Shown here piece after piece: positions 1 through 11,070 of a stretch of DNA of 64,000 nucleotides (positions within the stretch are counted from its first letter, which is position 1; the number at the start of each line of letters is the position of its first letter). The notes under the pieces were generated by a model. It was not told the DNA's origin, ran no database searches, and saw nothing but the letters and a program-made list of their open reading frames with translations. This DNA is from Plasmodiophora brassicae (Eukaryota > Endomyxa > Phytomyxea > Plasmodiophorida > Plasmodiophoridae): assembly GCA_039704465.1 (NCBI GenBank), contig JASFAU010000015.1, forward strand, positions 62,001-126,000, written 5' to 3'. Both the position numbers and the translations under genes were made by a program.

Positions 1-3000
1 CGGTGCCGAGCATGAGCCAGGACAGGAAGATGGTGACCGTGAACGTCGGCTGGCTTCGGAAGATCTTGTAGGCGATCGGGTGCTTCAGCAGGCAGACCTC
101 GGTGGCGTCCGTCTCCAGGACGCCGGCGATCAGCGGCGGCAACGACGAGAAGAACATGTTGAACGTCGACATGATCAGGCCGTCGTAGATGCTGTTCCCG
201 CTGAACTGCGAGAAGAACTGGAACCAGAACATGGGCAACGGGAACGCGAAGTTCTTGTAGAAGCTGAACAGGACGACCTGTGGGGAGCACCGTCAGCCGA
301 CCGGGGGGCACACACACACACACACGCGCGCGACGGCTCGTGTACCTTGGTCGATCGCAGGAACGAGAAGCGGCCATGCACGAAGAGCAGGCGGCGCAGG
401 TGGGCGAACTTGTGCAGGACAAAGTCGGCGCTCTGGGCCGCCTGGCGTCCTTCGCGCCCAATCAGGCCGACGCCGACGTGCGCCCGCCGGATCATGCTGA
501 CGTCGTTCGCCCCGTCGCCGATCGCCTGTGCGTCCACGTTAGCCCCCCAGGCGGATCCGTCATCGAAGCCGCCGCCCGACCATGGCGACACCCGGGTGCC
601 GCGTCGTGACCAGCTCGACGACGGCCGCCTTCTGCGACGGCGTCGCCCGGTTGCAGATGATCGTTTCGCAACGGGCGAACAGCGACAGGAACTTGGCCGG
701 GTGATGCTCGATGGCCAGCTCCAGGCTGTTCCCGTTGAGGACCAGCGCCAGCTTCTGCAGCGGCCCGCCCCGGGCGTCCATCTCGCTCGTCTTCTTGATG
801 TACCGGTCCCTGCCAAGTTCAGCGTCATCGGTGCGTCCAAACGCCACGAGCGTGTGTCTGTGTGCCTGACATGAGGAACTCGCAGGATTTGGGCGTCTCC
901 GCCTGGATCAGGAGCAGCTGGGAGTCGCGGCTGATGATGCGGGACGACCGCCCGATGGTGACCGCCGTCTCCTGCATGTCCCCCGTCAGCATCATGATCT
1001 TGATGCCGGCGTTCAGCAGCTGCTCGATGGTCTCCGGGACCATCTCCTGCAGCTGGTCCTCGACGGACGTGGCCCCCAGCAGCGTCAGGTCCCGCTCGAC
1101 GAGGCGGAACGCGCGCTCGATCGCCCTCTCGCGCTCCTGCAGCTGCACGCGGGCCTGGTCGTACGTCGCCTGGAACGCCAGCAGCTGGGCGGCGTCCAGG
1201 TGCCTGCAGGCCATCATCAGCGTTCGCGAGCCGTGCTTGGCGAACTGCGTCAGGTGCTTCTCCGTCTCGGCCAGCAGTGCCGCGTTCGCCGCGTCCGACG
1301 ACAGCATCGGCGCGATCGTGCTGCTGGCGCCCTTCGTGAACAGCATCGTGGTGCCGTCGGGCACCTGGACGACGACGGTCATGCGGCGGCGGTCGGACGA
1401 GAAGTCCAGCTGGGCGATGCGCCTGAACGTGAAGGTGAACCCGGGGGCGCAGTCGATCTGGATCACCCAGGGCTGGGACGGGCCGGCCGACACCAGCGTC
1501 ATGCCGTTGCGGCGCAGGGCCTCGACCAGGGCGATCTCGTCCGGGCTGGTCGACGAGTACGCGATCGGGGCGTCGGGCGCGCCGCCCTGGCGCTCCGGCA
1601 GGATGTCGTTGCAGACGAGCATGCAGAACAGCATGTCCTGGGCGATGCGCACCGACTTGGACGTGGACAGCGCGTCGAACACGGCCTGGCTGGTCGTCAG
1701 GTGCAGGTGCTGCTGCACCTGGTGCGGCTGCCGGTTCTGCTGGATCGACGTCAGGTCGTCGGACGAGAACCGGTTGCGGAAGTTCTGGAACGCCCACTCG
1801 ACGAGGCAGTTCAGGGCGCGCCCGCTGTCCTCGTTGGCCGGGACGACCGGTGCGGACCCGGTGCCGACGGGCACCTCGACGGACGGCGACGCCCCGGGCG
1901 CCGCCTGCTGCTGCTGCTGCTGCTGCTGGACGCCCGACAGGCGCCGGTTCGGGCTGACGAACCCGTCCGTCGAGATGTTGGACAGCTCCATGCGGTTGCA
2001 GGTCAGCGTCCCCGTCTTGTCGGTGAACAGGTACTCGATCATGCCGAGCTCGTCGTTCAGGTTGGACGACTTCACCGAGGCGTACACGCGGTGGATGCCC
2101 TCGGCGACGTCCGAGGCGCTGCCCGGCACCGACATGGCCGTGTCCATCTCGATGACCATGGCCTGGCCGATCTTGACAAAGTCGATCGTCACGAACAGCG
2201 ACACGGGGATCAGGAACGAATACAGGATGAACGACGTGATGAACAGGCCGCCGCCCGACGTCACCTGGTCCTGGACGCCGTACACGTCGTACGCGCGCAT
2301 GTCGGGCGTGCTGAGCACGTTGACCTGTGCACAAAGGTCGGTTGCCGTCAGCGACCGGACGCGCACGCGCCCCACGTACGCCCGGCATGGTCGACGTCGT
2401 GTCCCACATGATGCTCATGAACGTGCAGATGACGACCTCGATGATCAGCGACGCGAACACGCACTTGTTCAGGACCTTCTCGAACGACGAGAACTTGTAC
2501 CGGATCGGGTTCCGGTTCAGCATCAGCTTCGTCTCGGGGCCGGTGGCGAACACGACCGCGTAGACGTGCGCCGTCCCCCGCAGCTTGGCGCCGCGTAGCA
2601 GCACCTGCCGGTCGCCCAGCGGGCGCTGCGCCCCATCCGCCATCGTCAGCGTGCCCTCGAAGCCGTCCAGCTGCTTGCAGGGCTCCCCGGATTCGACCTT
2701 GGCACCTGTGGCACAGAACGAACGGTCGGCAACGGGGCCATGGGCGCGCCCAGGGCGGCACCCACCTGCGAGAACGGCCAGGTCGAACTCCTGGTTCGGC
2801 GGCGACGCCGGGTCGGCCAGCGGGACGCCGACGCGGAGCTTGGGCGTGACCTCGCCGTCCAGGTTGGCCGTGTTGATGTAGCACGTGTTGTCGTGCTTGG
2901 AGGTGACCAGGACGATCAGGTCGGCGGGGAACTCCTGGCCCTCGTCGATCTTGATGACGTCGCCGACGGTGATGTCGCCGGACCGGATCGGGACCAGGGC

Positions 3001-3495
3001 GCCCTTGGCCGACTGCACCTGCTGGAACACGCGGCTGTTGGCGGCGCTGTCGTCGCGGTGCCTGAGGAAGTCCTCGTAGCCGTCCTTGGCGGCCGAGATG
3101 GTCAGGATGAAGATCAGGGGCAGGGCGGTCGTGTACCACGGGTACGGGGCGAACTGGGGCGGGATCGAGATGCAGATGATGATCAGGAAGTAGAAGTTCG
3201 AGATGCGCCGGAACTGCTCGAACAGGTTGATCGGCAGGAACGTCAGCGGCGTGTACTTGGACGTGCGGATCACGTTGCTCGGGTACTCGCGCTGCTGGTT
3301 CTGCAGGCGGTCGTTGACCGAGATGGCCCGCGTCGGCTGCCGCTTGGCCTCGCGTCGGAACTCCAGCGACGACGGCAGGTCGGGGACGGACAGTGCCGAC
3401 GCCTGCCCGATCGCCGGCGACGGCGGCGGCGACAGCACGTTCGGTTCGGCGTTCGGCGGCGCCAGGTCGCCCGGGGCAGCGTCGCCATCGTCCAT
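1..3495 (-). CDS. P4-type phospholipid flippase ATPase (3' end beyond window)
   Basis: Moves aminophospholipids between membrane leaflets at the cost of ATP. The joined exons carry the P4 N-terminal signature (an NVIRTSKY-type motif then LPINLFEQF), the phosphorylation motif DKTGTLT, the LTGD motif and the hinge GDGANDVSMI, followed by the C-terminal membrane helices up to the window edge. Five GT-AG introns are visible: 2706-2765, 2325-2379, 810-870, 526-580 and 278-345. Splicing the fourth restores VAMAIGDGAND exactly. A run of eight glutamines (near 1905-1930) follows the phosphorylation site; it lies in the N-domain loop and is unusual for the family. The ATG at 3495 gives a proline-rich cytosolic N-terminus. 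The identity is firm; substrate and membrane cannot be told. Confidence 0.95.
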
Positions 3496-3640
3496 GGCAG
3501 GATATCGCCCAGGCGGCGCTAGAACTGGCTGGCCGGCACCAGCAGCAGGCGTCGTCGCACGTCACACTGGGAGCGGGCACCCACCCTCGTTCACCCGGGC
3601 GCGTGATCCGCTACCTATTCGTGTGGCGATGATGCGTTTA

Positions 3641-4814
3641 TCAGTCGTGTCGCACGGCGAGGCCAAAGTTGCCATCCCAGCCGGTGGTCGAATCGCTGGG
3701 CCGGTCCAGCAGGATGCGGACGTTGACGTTGGCGCTGGACGACGCCGCCCTGGACGGCGTGATCTGGAACGCATGGCGGTGCAGGAGCTTCGCCAGGCGC
3801 TCGTACGGCGGCAGGTCGTCCGGCAAGGTCCGGTCCGCCACCGTCATCACCGGGCACCGTCTCGCCAGCCGGATGCGGTGCTCCTTGGCCGCCTGCCTGA
3901 CGATATAGTTCGGGTTGGCGAACTGTCGCACGATGGCGGCCTGCGACGGCGCCGGCGGCGGTCAGCGAACGTTCGTTACCCCCCGGCGGTACAAACGTAC
4001 CCGGTGCGCGCGAACCGCCCGGGACAACGCGTGGAACTCGATGGATCGGTCCGGGTCGGCCAGGGGGGCCAGCATGGCGAGGACGTCGTCCCGGCGCAGG
4101 TTCGGCACGGCCTGCATGCGCCGGTCCAGCGTGCGCAGGAACGCGTCCCGCTCCAGCGCCGACAGGTACTCGGGCGGCATGAACACGGAGACCAGGTCGC
4201 GGCGCTCCTCCAGCGCACACATCCGCTCGAGCTCCTGCAGGGGGGGGGGAGGGCGCCACCGTCAGCAAGGCGATGGTGGGCGCGCATGGGGCCGCCTACA
4301 CTGTCGGACACGACATGGGCGCCCTTGTGGCCCGATTTCAGGTGCACAATGCTGCGGATGTGGGTCGTACAGGTCGCGCACAGGAACGGCAGGCGTTCCA
4401 GGTCGCCCTCGGCCAGCGCTCTCCTGTCGAACATGATGGACGTGAGCAGGGCCGCGTCCGCGCTCTGCACGTCGGATCAGAGGGCGCGCTGCTCGACCTG
4501 ACGCAGGCGCGCCGCGCGCAGGAGGACCTTCATCGACGCGCGATGCTGGCGCGCCCGATGCTGGCAGTCCAGGCAGACGCAGGTCGCGAACGAATGCTCC
4601 CGGTACAGGGGCCCGTACTCGGCCAGGGCGTACAGGCGCGTCGTCGACCGGGGATGCAGAATGTTCGCCGGGAAGCAGAACTGCCAGCAGCGCGTCGATC
4701 ACCACCAGTCGGTTGCCGATGGCGACGCGCACACACACCGACCTTCAGCACGTCGTCGATGGCAACGCGGTGCACCACAACCGGCGCATCAGACGCATCG
4801 TGGTCTGCGTCCAT
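3641..4814 (-). CDS. Unknown protein with paired-Cys zinc-binding segments
   Basis: I do not recognise this family. Joining exons gives a continuous protein: MDADHDASDAPVVV start, then a segment with CVCLDC, then CATC followed by spaced His residues ending SGHKGAHVV, which looks like a B-box-type zinc site. A helical region rich in ADP and DDVLAML follows, resembling a degenerate EF-hand pair. Likely introns run from after DDVLK (about 4755) to about 4690, from after RASMK (about 4530) to about 4467, about 4310-4232 and about 4000-3925. Each has GT-AG ends and joins in frame. Alternative joins are possible in the first half. The start at 4814 is the first ATG of the joined frame. Confidence 0.55.
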
Positions 4815-4930
4815 CGTCGACGACGACGACGACCTGTGGTGGTGGTGGTGGCGCGTGCCATACTCGGCGACCGGGGTGCACACTTTGTATTGAACATGAA
4901 GCAGATCGATCGTGCTCGGCGCGCGCGCAC

Positions 4931-5410
4931 TCAGACCGACGCTGTGCCAGGGGTCGACCCGCCATGACCACCACCTCCGCGACGGGATCGACGACGACCA
5001 CCGCGAACCGTGTCGGGCGAACCAGCAGCGGCGGCTCCTCCACGACGTCCCGCCCCTTTGGTACCGCCGGACCGGCCGCGCCCTCGTCCACGAACGACAC
5101 CGGTGGACGAACGCGAGATCGAGGTCGACCCCGAACGGCTGTTGTTGCTGCTGCTCGTGTCCCCGCCCTTGCGACCGCCGCTGCTACCGGCGCTGCCGTA
5201 CTCGGGCGCCTCCACCGTCGAGTACGACGCCGTCAACGTCGTGCTGGCCGACGTGGAACCGCCGCTGCCAGCCGACGGTACAGTACTCCCACGTGTGGCA
5301 GCCGTCGACGCCGGGCCGCCCGTGGCCGTCGACGTCGTACGCGACGGTCGCCCGCCGCCCCACCAGACCTCCTGGTCCCGCATCAGCTGATCCAGCTCGC
5401 GCTTCGACAT
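4931..5410 (-). CDS. Weak Ser/Thr/Gly-rich reading frame
   Basis: The frame opens at an ATG at 5410 with MSKRELDQLMRDQEVWW and then becomes a low-complexity Ser/Thr/Gly stretch. Codon use is GC-rich at third positions, like neighbours, but the opposite strand is also open (5010-5390, rich in Val, Asp and Pro), so direction is not certain. An intron near 5100 could switch it to a second frame rich in Val. No family is recognised and it may be non-coding. Confidence 0.25.
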   Translation of the reverse strand: MSKRELDQLMRDQEVWWGGGRPSRTTSTATGGPASTAATRGSTVPSAGSGGSTSASTTLTASYSTVEAPEYGSAGSSGGRKGGDTSSSNNSRSGSTSISRSSTGVVRGRGRGRSGGTKGAGRRGGAAAAGSPDTVRGGRRRSRRGGGGHGGSTPGTASV

Positions 5411-5585
5411 CGACGACGACGACCCGCAACCAGCCCCGGACGAGGAATGACAGCGGGACCCGCCCGGTGGTTCTCCTCCTTGTCGTCCCACGTTCCTCCG
5501 CCCCAGCGGTCCCGTCCGCCGCCAACGATACACTCCCGGCGGTCACACGTCAACACGACAATGATCGATTCACGAACGCGGCTTA

Positions 5586-6041
5586 TCATATTCGCGGTGG
5601 CGGGCGTAGTCGAACAGCCCTGGGCGTCTGCGATGGAACGGACGGCCGCGACGTAGGTTCCGGCGCGCGCGCGCTCTTCACCTTATTGGCGGCGAACCAC
5701 GACGACATGAACGGGGCCTGCGTCGGCTCCTCGACGGGTCGCTTCGTCGACGTCGTCTGCTTGCGGAACCGGCTGGCGTCCAGGCGCGCGTTCCGCTTCC
5801 TGGCCTCCGTCTTCCGCCTTGTCCTCTGGGCGCGTCGCAGATTACGCGAGAGGAACGGGCCGGCCGCGACGCCGCGTCGTGCCGCGGGCGCGCGTCGCCG
5901 GTACTCCCAGAGGCGCCTGGCGACGCCGGTCGCATCGCGCGGTGGCGCGTGGACGGTCAGGCGCGCGTACAGGTCGTTGACGGCGCCGGCCAGGTGCACC
6001 GCGTACGGCAGGTCGGCGGTGGGCGTCCAGCCCCAGTCCAT
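5586..6041 (-). CDS. Hypothetical basic protein
   Basis: An ATG at 6041 opens a 151-residue frame that starts MDWGWTPTADLPYAVHL, looks folded for about 45 residues and ends in an Arg/Lys-rich tail. No family is recognised. A short upstream exon is possible, since the frame starting at 6096 is open for 18 codons. Position between two other weak minus-strand frames gives no functional hint. Confidence 0.35.
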   Translation of the reverse strand: MDWGWTPTADLPYAVHLAGAVNDLYARLTVHAPPRDATGVARRLWEYRRRAPAARRGVAAGPFLSRNLRRAQRTRRKTEARKRNARLDASRFRKQTTSTKRPVEEPTQAPFMSSWFAANKVKSARAPEPTSRPSVPSQTPRAVRLRPPPRI

Positions 6042-6161
6042 CGGGGGCGACGACCGTCAACTCCGCGGGCGGGACGCCGCCGTCGCCACGCTCCACTGAC
6101 AGACCCGTCCATCATCGAACCGCCACCATCAGCGGCGGGCAACACAGTCGGACGCGCACGT

Positions 6162-6603
6162 TTAGATGGCATCGTCGGCGTCCAGGTCGTCGCCCTGCGG
6201 TGACGAGCAGCGCGTGCCGGCAGCGAACTGCATGAAGACGAGCTCGAGGGCGGCGCTGGACTGCGACAGCGACGTTGCGGCCGCCGCGTCCACCAGCGGC
6301 CGTCCCGGGCCAGGGTCGCACCCGCACGACGTGGTCTGGTCCATGTGGAGCGGCGTCGGGCAGCGTTCGACGCACAGCGACCGTGCTGGCGCGGCCGGCA
6401 TCGTCTTCCAGGCGCCGTGGTAGGCGCCATGCGGGCCCATGCCGAACTCCCGCGACCGGATCGTCGCCAGGGCCTTGTACGGGGCCGACTTCCGCCTCCG
6501 TCGTGCCCGACGCGCTTTGCTGCCTCTGTCCACGTGCCCGGAATGAATTAACGGGCGACCGCCTGGTGGTAATGGACACGGTTATACGTAGCGGACTGGC
6601 CAT
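6162..6603 (-). CDS. Hypothetical small Arg-rich protein
   Basis: An ATG at 6603 followed by a short exon (MASPL) can be spliced over a GT-AG intron of about 62 bases to an exon starting with an RRARRRRK-type basic patch. That patch could act in nuclear localisation. The remainder has six cysteines and an acidic C-terminus (DDLDADDAI). No homologue comes to mind. The alternative is an unspliced frame with no ATG, so the two-exon model is preferred but unproven. Confidence 0.35.
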
Positions 6604-7172
6604 CGTCCCGGTCGGGCAGGGAATGTCCGCGCGCCGCCGACCGTCGACGGATCGGCGATGACACGCGCCGCCGCCGCCGCCCGTGCTGGGTACCACTAGC
6701 GCTGCCACCGTCCGGCAGCATTATCGCGGGTGCCGCGATTGGAGCGCTCGATGCACCCGACTCTAAGTGCATCAACCTTGACTACCGGTCTGGGGGACCC
6801 ACTGACGAACTGTCCGGCCCGGCTCACCGCACCCGGGACACTCCTCTGAAACTCGCACCCCGACCGGCGCGCGCGCTCTCATCCAGCGCCTTTTTTGGGG
6901 AGACCGGCGCGCGCGCGCGCTCTCATCAAGCGCCTTTTTTTGGGGGAGACTGGGAGGGGGAGTTCCCTACCACCGCCGGCCGTAACAGATACAAGACGGA
7001 CATCCGGCGGTGTAACTGTGCGCCAGTTGGTTCCAGGTACGCGTCGAACGTGCGTGGAAGTGAACAATGCGATGTGGGTCTAGAATATCATAGAACTATG
7101 TAGTGCGGGGGCGCCTGTCAGGCGCCCGGTGCGTCGAGCTCCTGCGCTATGGGCATTTCGCCACGCATGGGC
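6604..7172. other. Gene-free stretch with a short tandem repeat
   Basis: I see no supportable gene here. The only clear structure is the tandem repeat at 6862-6948, entered separately. Confidence 0.5.
6862..6948. repeat. Two-copy tandem repeat with CG and T runs
   Basis: Two copies of a unit of about 40-46 bases: gaccg, a (gc)n run, ctctcatc, a variable base, agcgcc, then a T run and a G run. They are separated by a single base. The copies differ in the number of GC dinucleotides and T residues, which points to slippage. Confidence 0.85.
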
Positions 7173-8544
7173 TCATCCGGGTGCATCATGCCCGTGTAGA
7201 CGCCATGGTTTTCGCATTGCCCGTCCATGTTCAAATGGTGCAGTTCGCCTGTCGCACTCGTCAGCGCAGGTCACCAACCAGGCATTCGGATCGGGGCACA
7301 CACCGTCGATCAAGAAGTCAATGTGATCGTCGTGGCGAACTTGAAGGGCGGATTCGAGATGGCCCATGCACCCGTTGTACAGAACGTTCGGCGCGTTGAT
7401 GGGCTGCTTAGAAGGATGCCCGACACTGGGATCGATGCATCCCTCCCGGTTGATGATGAGCGGTTCGCCGTTGATGTCATTCGTCGGGCAGTCGACGACG
7501 ATTTCGAAGCTCCCGTTCGACATCCTGACGTTCGGGTGCGACTCGACGAGGTGCAACCGAAGCTCTTTCTGCGTATGGCAACGATATTGGCAGGTTTCGA
7601 CGAAACAGTTGTATGGAGCGATGCCATGCGTTGTCTTCACGTGGATTCGCCAGTCCTGTAGGTCAAACGCAAATGAGGCACAAGCGCGCGTCAACGGATA
7701 ACCATCGTACAGAGTTGCGCGTGAAGAGCTTGTTGCAGATCGAACACTGGTATGGTCGTTCGCCGCTGAAATGCAATACCGTTAGGCAGGGGGCAACAAA
7801 CAAAGGCGCATGTGTCGGCGGACCTGTGCGAACGAAGGTGACTGTCAAGGTCGGCCCGTCGAGAGAACCGACGACCGCAGGGCATCCCGTCGTCCAGAGT
7901 CTCCACGCATATGAATGGCTTATTGCCCAGATGAAGGTCGATATGGCTAATGACGGAGCGCATTCAGACCAGGGGATACAACGAGTCTAAAAGGGCCGCC
8001 CGTACCGTCTCAGGTTGCCCTTCTTCGTGAACGACGCCGTGCAGCCCGGCTCCGTGCAATAGTGGCGCTTCCGTTCCGGTTGCGGGCGGGACCGTTGAAT
8101 ATTCGGTGCAACGATGCGGACCTCGCCAGGGGACACGGCAGAACGAACGGCGGACAGCGACAGACCGGCGTCCGGGGTGCGTTTCGCGTTGCATGAGCAT
8201 GCCTCACTCCAGGCGCGCGCAAGCGCTGTCTGGGTCAGCGCAGTTGCCGGCCGAGGCGTCTGCCAGAAGGTCGCCGCCAGGTCCGGTAGTTCGCAGGCGA
8301 CCAGATATTCGTAGACAGCGGCGTCCAGCGATCTTCCGTCGTCGACGGTGACGGTCGCCGCCTCCATCGTCGTCGGCATCATGATGATCTGTGGTTCGAC
8401 CATGAGCGGATCGGTGTTGTTTGCAAACCGTGGTCGGAGTAATTGCGCTCCCAACGACGGGCACTCCACGGACACCGCTCCTGCGTGACGTACTGCATCC
8501 GAAAATAACTCCCAGTGGAACGGCCTTTCCAGCCCGCCGTCCAT
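7173..8544 (-). CDS. C2H2 zinc-finger protein, four fingers
   Basis: Likely a DNA- or RNA-binding protein in the nucleus. Three introns of about 55-60 bases join the frames so that four C2H2 fingers are completed: YCTEPGC...NLRRH...H, FICVETLDDGMPC...DSHLRSH, YQCSICNK...IHVKTTH and NCFVETC...LHLVESH. The linker SGERPYQ between fingers two and three is the classic TGEKP type, and it is only complete after splicing. The first in-frame ATG is 8544; a later ATG at about 8403 is also possible. The N-terminal 140 residues and the 100-residue tail show no known domain. The four-finger order is reminiscent of TFIIIA-like proteins, but I would not assign that name. Confidence 0.85.
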
Positions 8545-9359
8545 GCCAGGCGCCAACCCATGCACGGCGCTCCTTGGTCAACCCTATCTCCCAGCAACAA
8601 CCACCCTGACCATACAAGTCGCCACGGAACATCGAGAGAAAGGTCCACGATGAACCATATTAGGCGCAGACAGGCGCGCCGAACCGTTCGAGTTACGTCC
8701 ACAGCAGTTTAGTCTATTTGGGTTTCGCGCTTTTCACGCAGGCGCCTCGGAACGTCCACAACAGGGGACCGGCATCGATTCGCATCTCCGATGGCTAGGT
8801 TCGCTAACACACATTGCCCGTGCACAGGACACAGGTCCAGCCAACACAACAGGGCAGCAGCGCTGTTAACCTATTTACTGCTCGGCCTCGGGTCCGAAGC
8901 GTTCTATCAAGTTCTCGGCAGAGCGGGAGCGGCGCCAGAAACAGGCTGTTTGTTGCGTACCCGACCTTTCCGCCGCATACGTCGCCAATACTGCAAGGAA
9001 TGTTATGGGAAAGGCAACTGTGTCCATGCACGAAAGGTTCGGGGTCGCATTCAGGGGCCTAGTTAAAACTCCCTAAAGAGGCTGTGCCGCAGTCCTCGCT
9101 CACAGTCGTGACAGCAAAAGTGGTGCGGCAGCCGGCAACTGCAGCTCGCAATGTCCGCCGAGGCCCGGACTCAAGTCTCCAGTCTCAACTCGCACTGTCC
9201 GGCCGGTGTCTGTGTTGTGCGTGGCGTGGGAGCTCGACTTCGACCGAGTGGCTGAGACGCACAGTGACTGTGATCCTGACTAAGTACCATGGCCAACCGG
9301 TAGGGAGGTGGCTCATGAGCGTCCGTATTCTCAAGTACTGATCATGTCTAAATTGCAGG
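8545..9359. other. No gene seen
   Basis: Only short frames of mixed strand. A frame at 8791-9066 with a CKEC pair could be the rotted 5' part of the hAT element to its right, but the match is too weak to claim. Confidence 0.4.
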
Positions 9360-9821
9360 GTGCATCAATCGAAAGCGGTCGGTCGTCATGCGCCATTGCC
9401 TATTAAGAAGCGGAAGGACGCCCACCGATCGTCAATTGTACAGTATCTCCCGCCTCCTTTGGCTGGAGAGGCCCTCAACACACTGTATCTCCTCATCACT
9501 AACGTAATCGTTGCCTGCCTTCCTTTCACGTTTTTCGAAGTCTCAGAGGTCAAAGAGCTCCTTTCGTACCTGAGATCCAATGTTATTCTCCCTTCCCGCG
9601 ACACTATCCGCAATGTTATCTTGCCGCAAGGCTCATAAATGGCCGAAGCCCAAGCGCAATTATCAATTGCTCGTGCCTGCGAGGAACGGCGGCGCTTAAG
9701 CCTCATGGTCGATTCTGCCAAGTCGGTTTCTCGCACGTGTCGTGTAACGGTACTGATTTCATGCCATGGTATTTCTGTTTGTCATAACACTTGATCGGCA
9801 GCTGCACACCCCTGTGGCATA

Positions 9822-9878
9822 TTTGATTCGTATAATGTGCAAGCAGTTCGAAGCGTTTAGGAAAGTGTTGTCCCCACG
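9822..9878. repeat. Extra half-arm of the adjacent fold-back element
   Basis: This 57-base segment repeats the right arm of the 9886-10156 element (ttcgtataatgtgcaagcag... to tgttgtcccca) in direct orientation with one or two changes (gcgttt for gccttt). It ends seven bases before the full element starts. It is therefore a truncated tandem copy. Confidence 0.85.
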
Positions 9879-9885
9879 CTAGATA

Positions 9886-10156
9886 CACTGGGGACAACAC
9901 TTTCCTAAAGGCTTCGAACTGCTTGCACATTATACGAATCAGATTAAAAGTCCCAGTCTCTACGACTGCTACGCGTAATGGCGACGATCCCAACCATCCT
10001 GGCCAGCAGACCCGGCCCAAGCGGATCAGGCCGTGATCGCCGAGATGGTTGGGATCGTCGCCATTAAGCGTAGCAGTCGTAGAGACTGGGACTCTTAATC
10101 TGATTCGTATAATGTGCAAGCAGTTCGAAGCCTTTAGGAAAGTGTTGTCCCCAGTG
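9886..10156. mobile_element. Fold-back (MITE-like) element with long inverted arms
   Basis: Arms of about 112 bases, nearly perfect inverted repeats, surround a loop of about 45 bases. The ends read cactggggac ... gtccccagtg. A TA dinucleotide precedes the left end and tgta follows the right end, so a TA target duplication is possible but not clean. No coding capacity. The transposase that would move it is unknown. It sits inside the hAT relic. Confidence 0.85.
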
Positions 10157-10692
10157 TGTATAACGTGGGGAGAGCCGATGTCCCAATGACGTCGCCCTCA
10201 GAGTGGCGCGGTCGCCACTGTGCGCTTCAGTTGCGTCACGTGGTCGTGACTCGCGGGTCGGCCACTGTCGCTAGCCTTCCCATTATGATTCAATATTAGG
10301 GCACATGCATGCAATAGAGCAGGCCTGGCCCGGACTTCCGGACTCCGTGAGCTGTGGTCGAGGCTAGAATGATAAATTAACAGACTGAATATTGCTAGAC
10401 TGGAGGACGACACAACTCCTCTGCACCGATGACGCAGGCCAGTGCGGTCCTGCACGACGAATTCTTGCTCTTCCGTTTCCATCCGTGTGTTTCATGCATT
10501 GCTTCGCGCATCAAATCAATTTGATGATGCAGTCGCTGTTAGGGGCACCCCCTCCTTTCCGATGTTGCTAGGATTGCAACTGCTGCTGCAGCATCGTTGA
10601 GCAACTCCTATGAGGACCCCGGGTTTCTGCACTGGTACAACTTTATGGTTCATCTCTGGCCATAATGACCGTCGGTGCGACCAGGTGGAACA
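10157..10692. other. No gene seen
   Basis: Lies within the broken hAT region. I find no transposase motif in any frame; it may be decayed central hAT sequence or unrelated filler. Confidence 0.4.
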
Positions 10693-10786
10693 ATGGAATT
10701 CTTTGAGCGCATTCACCATACGAAGTTGGGACGCATGTGCACGTGCGTCCCAACTTCGTATGGTGAATGCGCTCAAAGAATTCCAT
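10693..10786. repeat. Perfect 94-base palindrome
   Basis: Arms of 43 bases (atggaattctttgagcgc... to gggacgca) are exact reverse complements around a loop of about 8 bases. Such a perfect hairpin is expected to be unstable over time, so it is probably recent. Confidence 0.95.
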
Positions 10787-10902
10787 GTGCAATATGGTGG
10801 TGACGATGATTCCCGATGCGTTTCAGTGTTGGGGTTAGCGCACATTTTGGCTGTTGCTCGAAGAAGCTGAACGTCTATCTGTCCTCTTGCGTCGGCGTCT
10901 TT

Positions 10903-11066
10903 TGTTGGATGACGATTCTAAAGATAGGCCGTCTATATGGACTGACGCCCTAATGTTTCTGCACCATGTCCGTACGGCATCCGCCACGGCCATGCGCTCG
11001 GCAGCTGGATCGGGGAAATAAACACAGTTCATTCCTGCCCAACTACCTCAGGATCACGATCCGATA
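10903..11066 (+). repeat. Copia 5' LTR
   Basis: 164 bases, TG start and TA end rather than the canonical CA. Directly repeated at 11967-12130 with no difference that I can see. Confidence 0.9.
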
Positions 11067-11070
11067 GGTT

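Noticed and set aside
862..2598. Very long plus-strand open frame (578 codons)
   Set aside because: It is the antisense of the P4-ATPase exons; high GC at third positions removes stops on the other strand. No domain is present.
8791..9066. Possible small plus-strand gene with a CKEC pair
   Set aside because: No second half of a zinc site and no conserved neighbour; more likely rotted mobile-element sequence.
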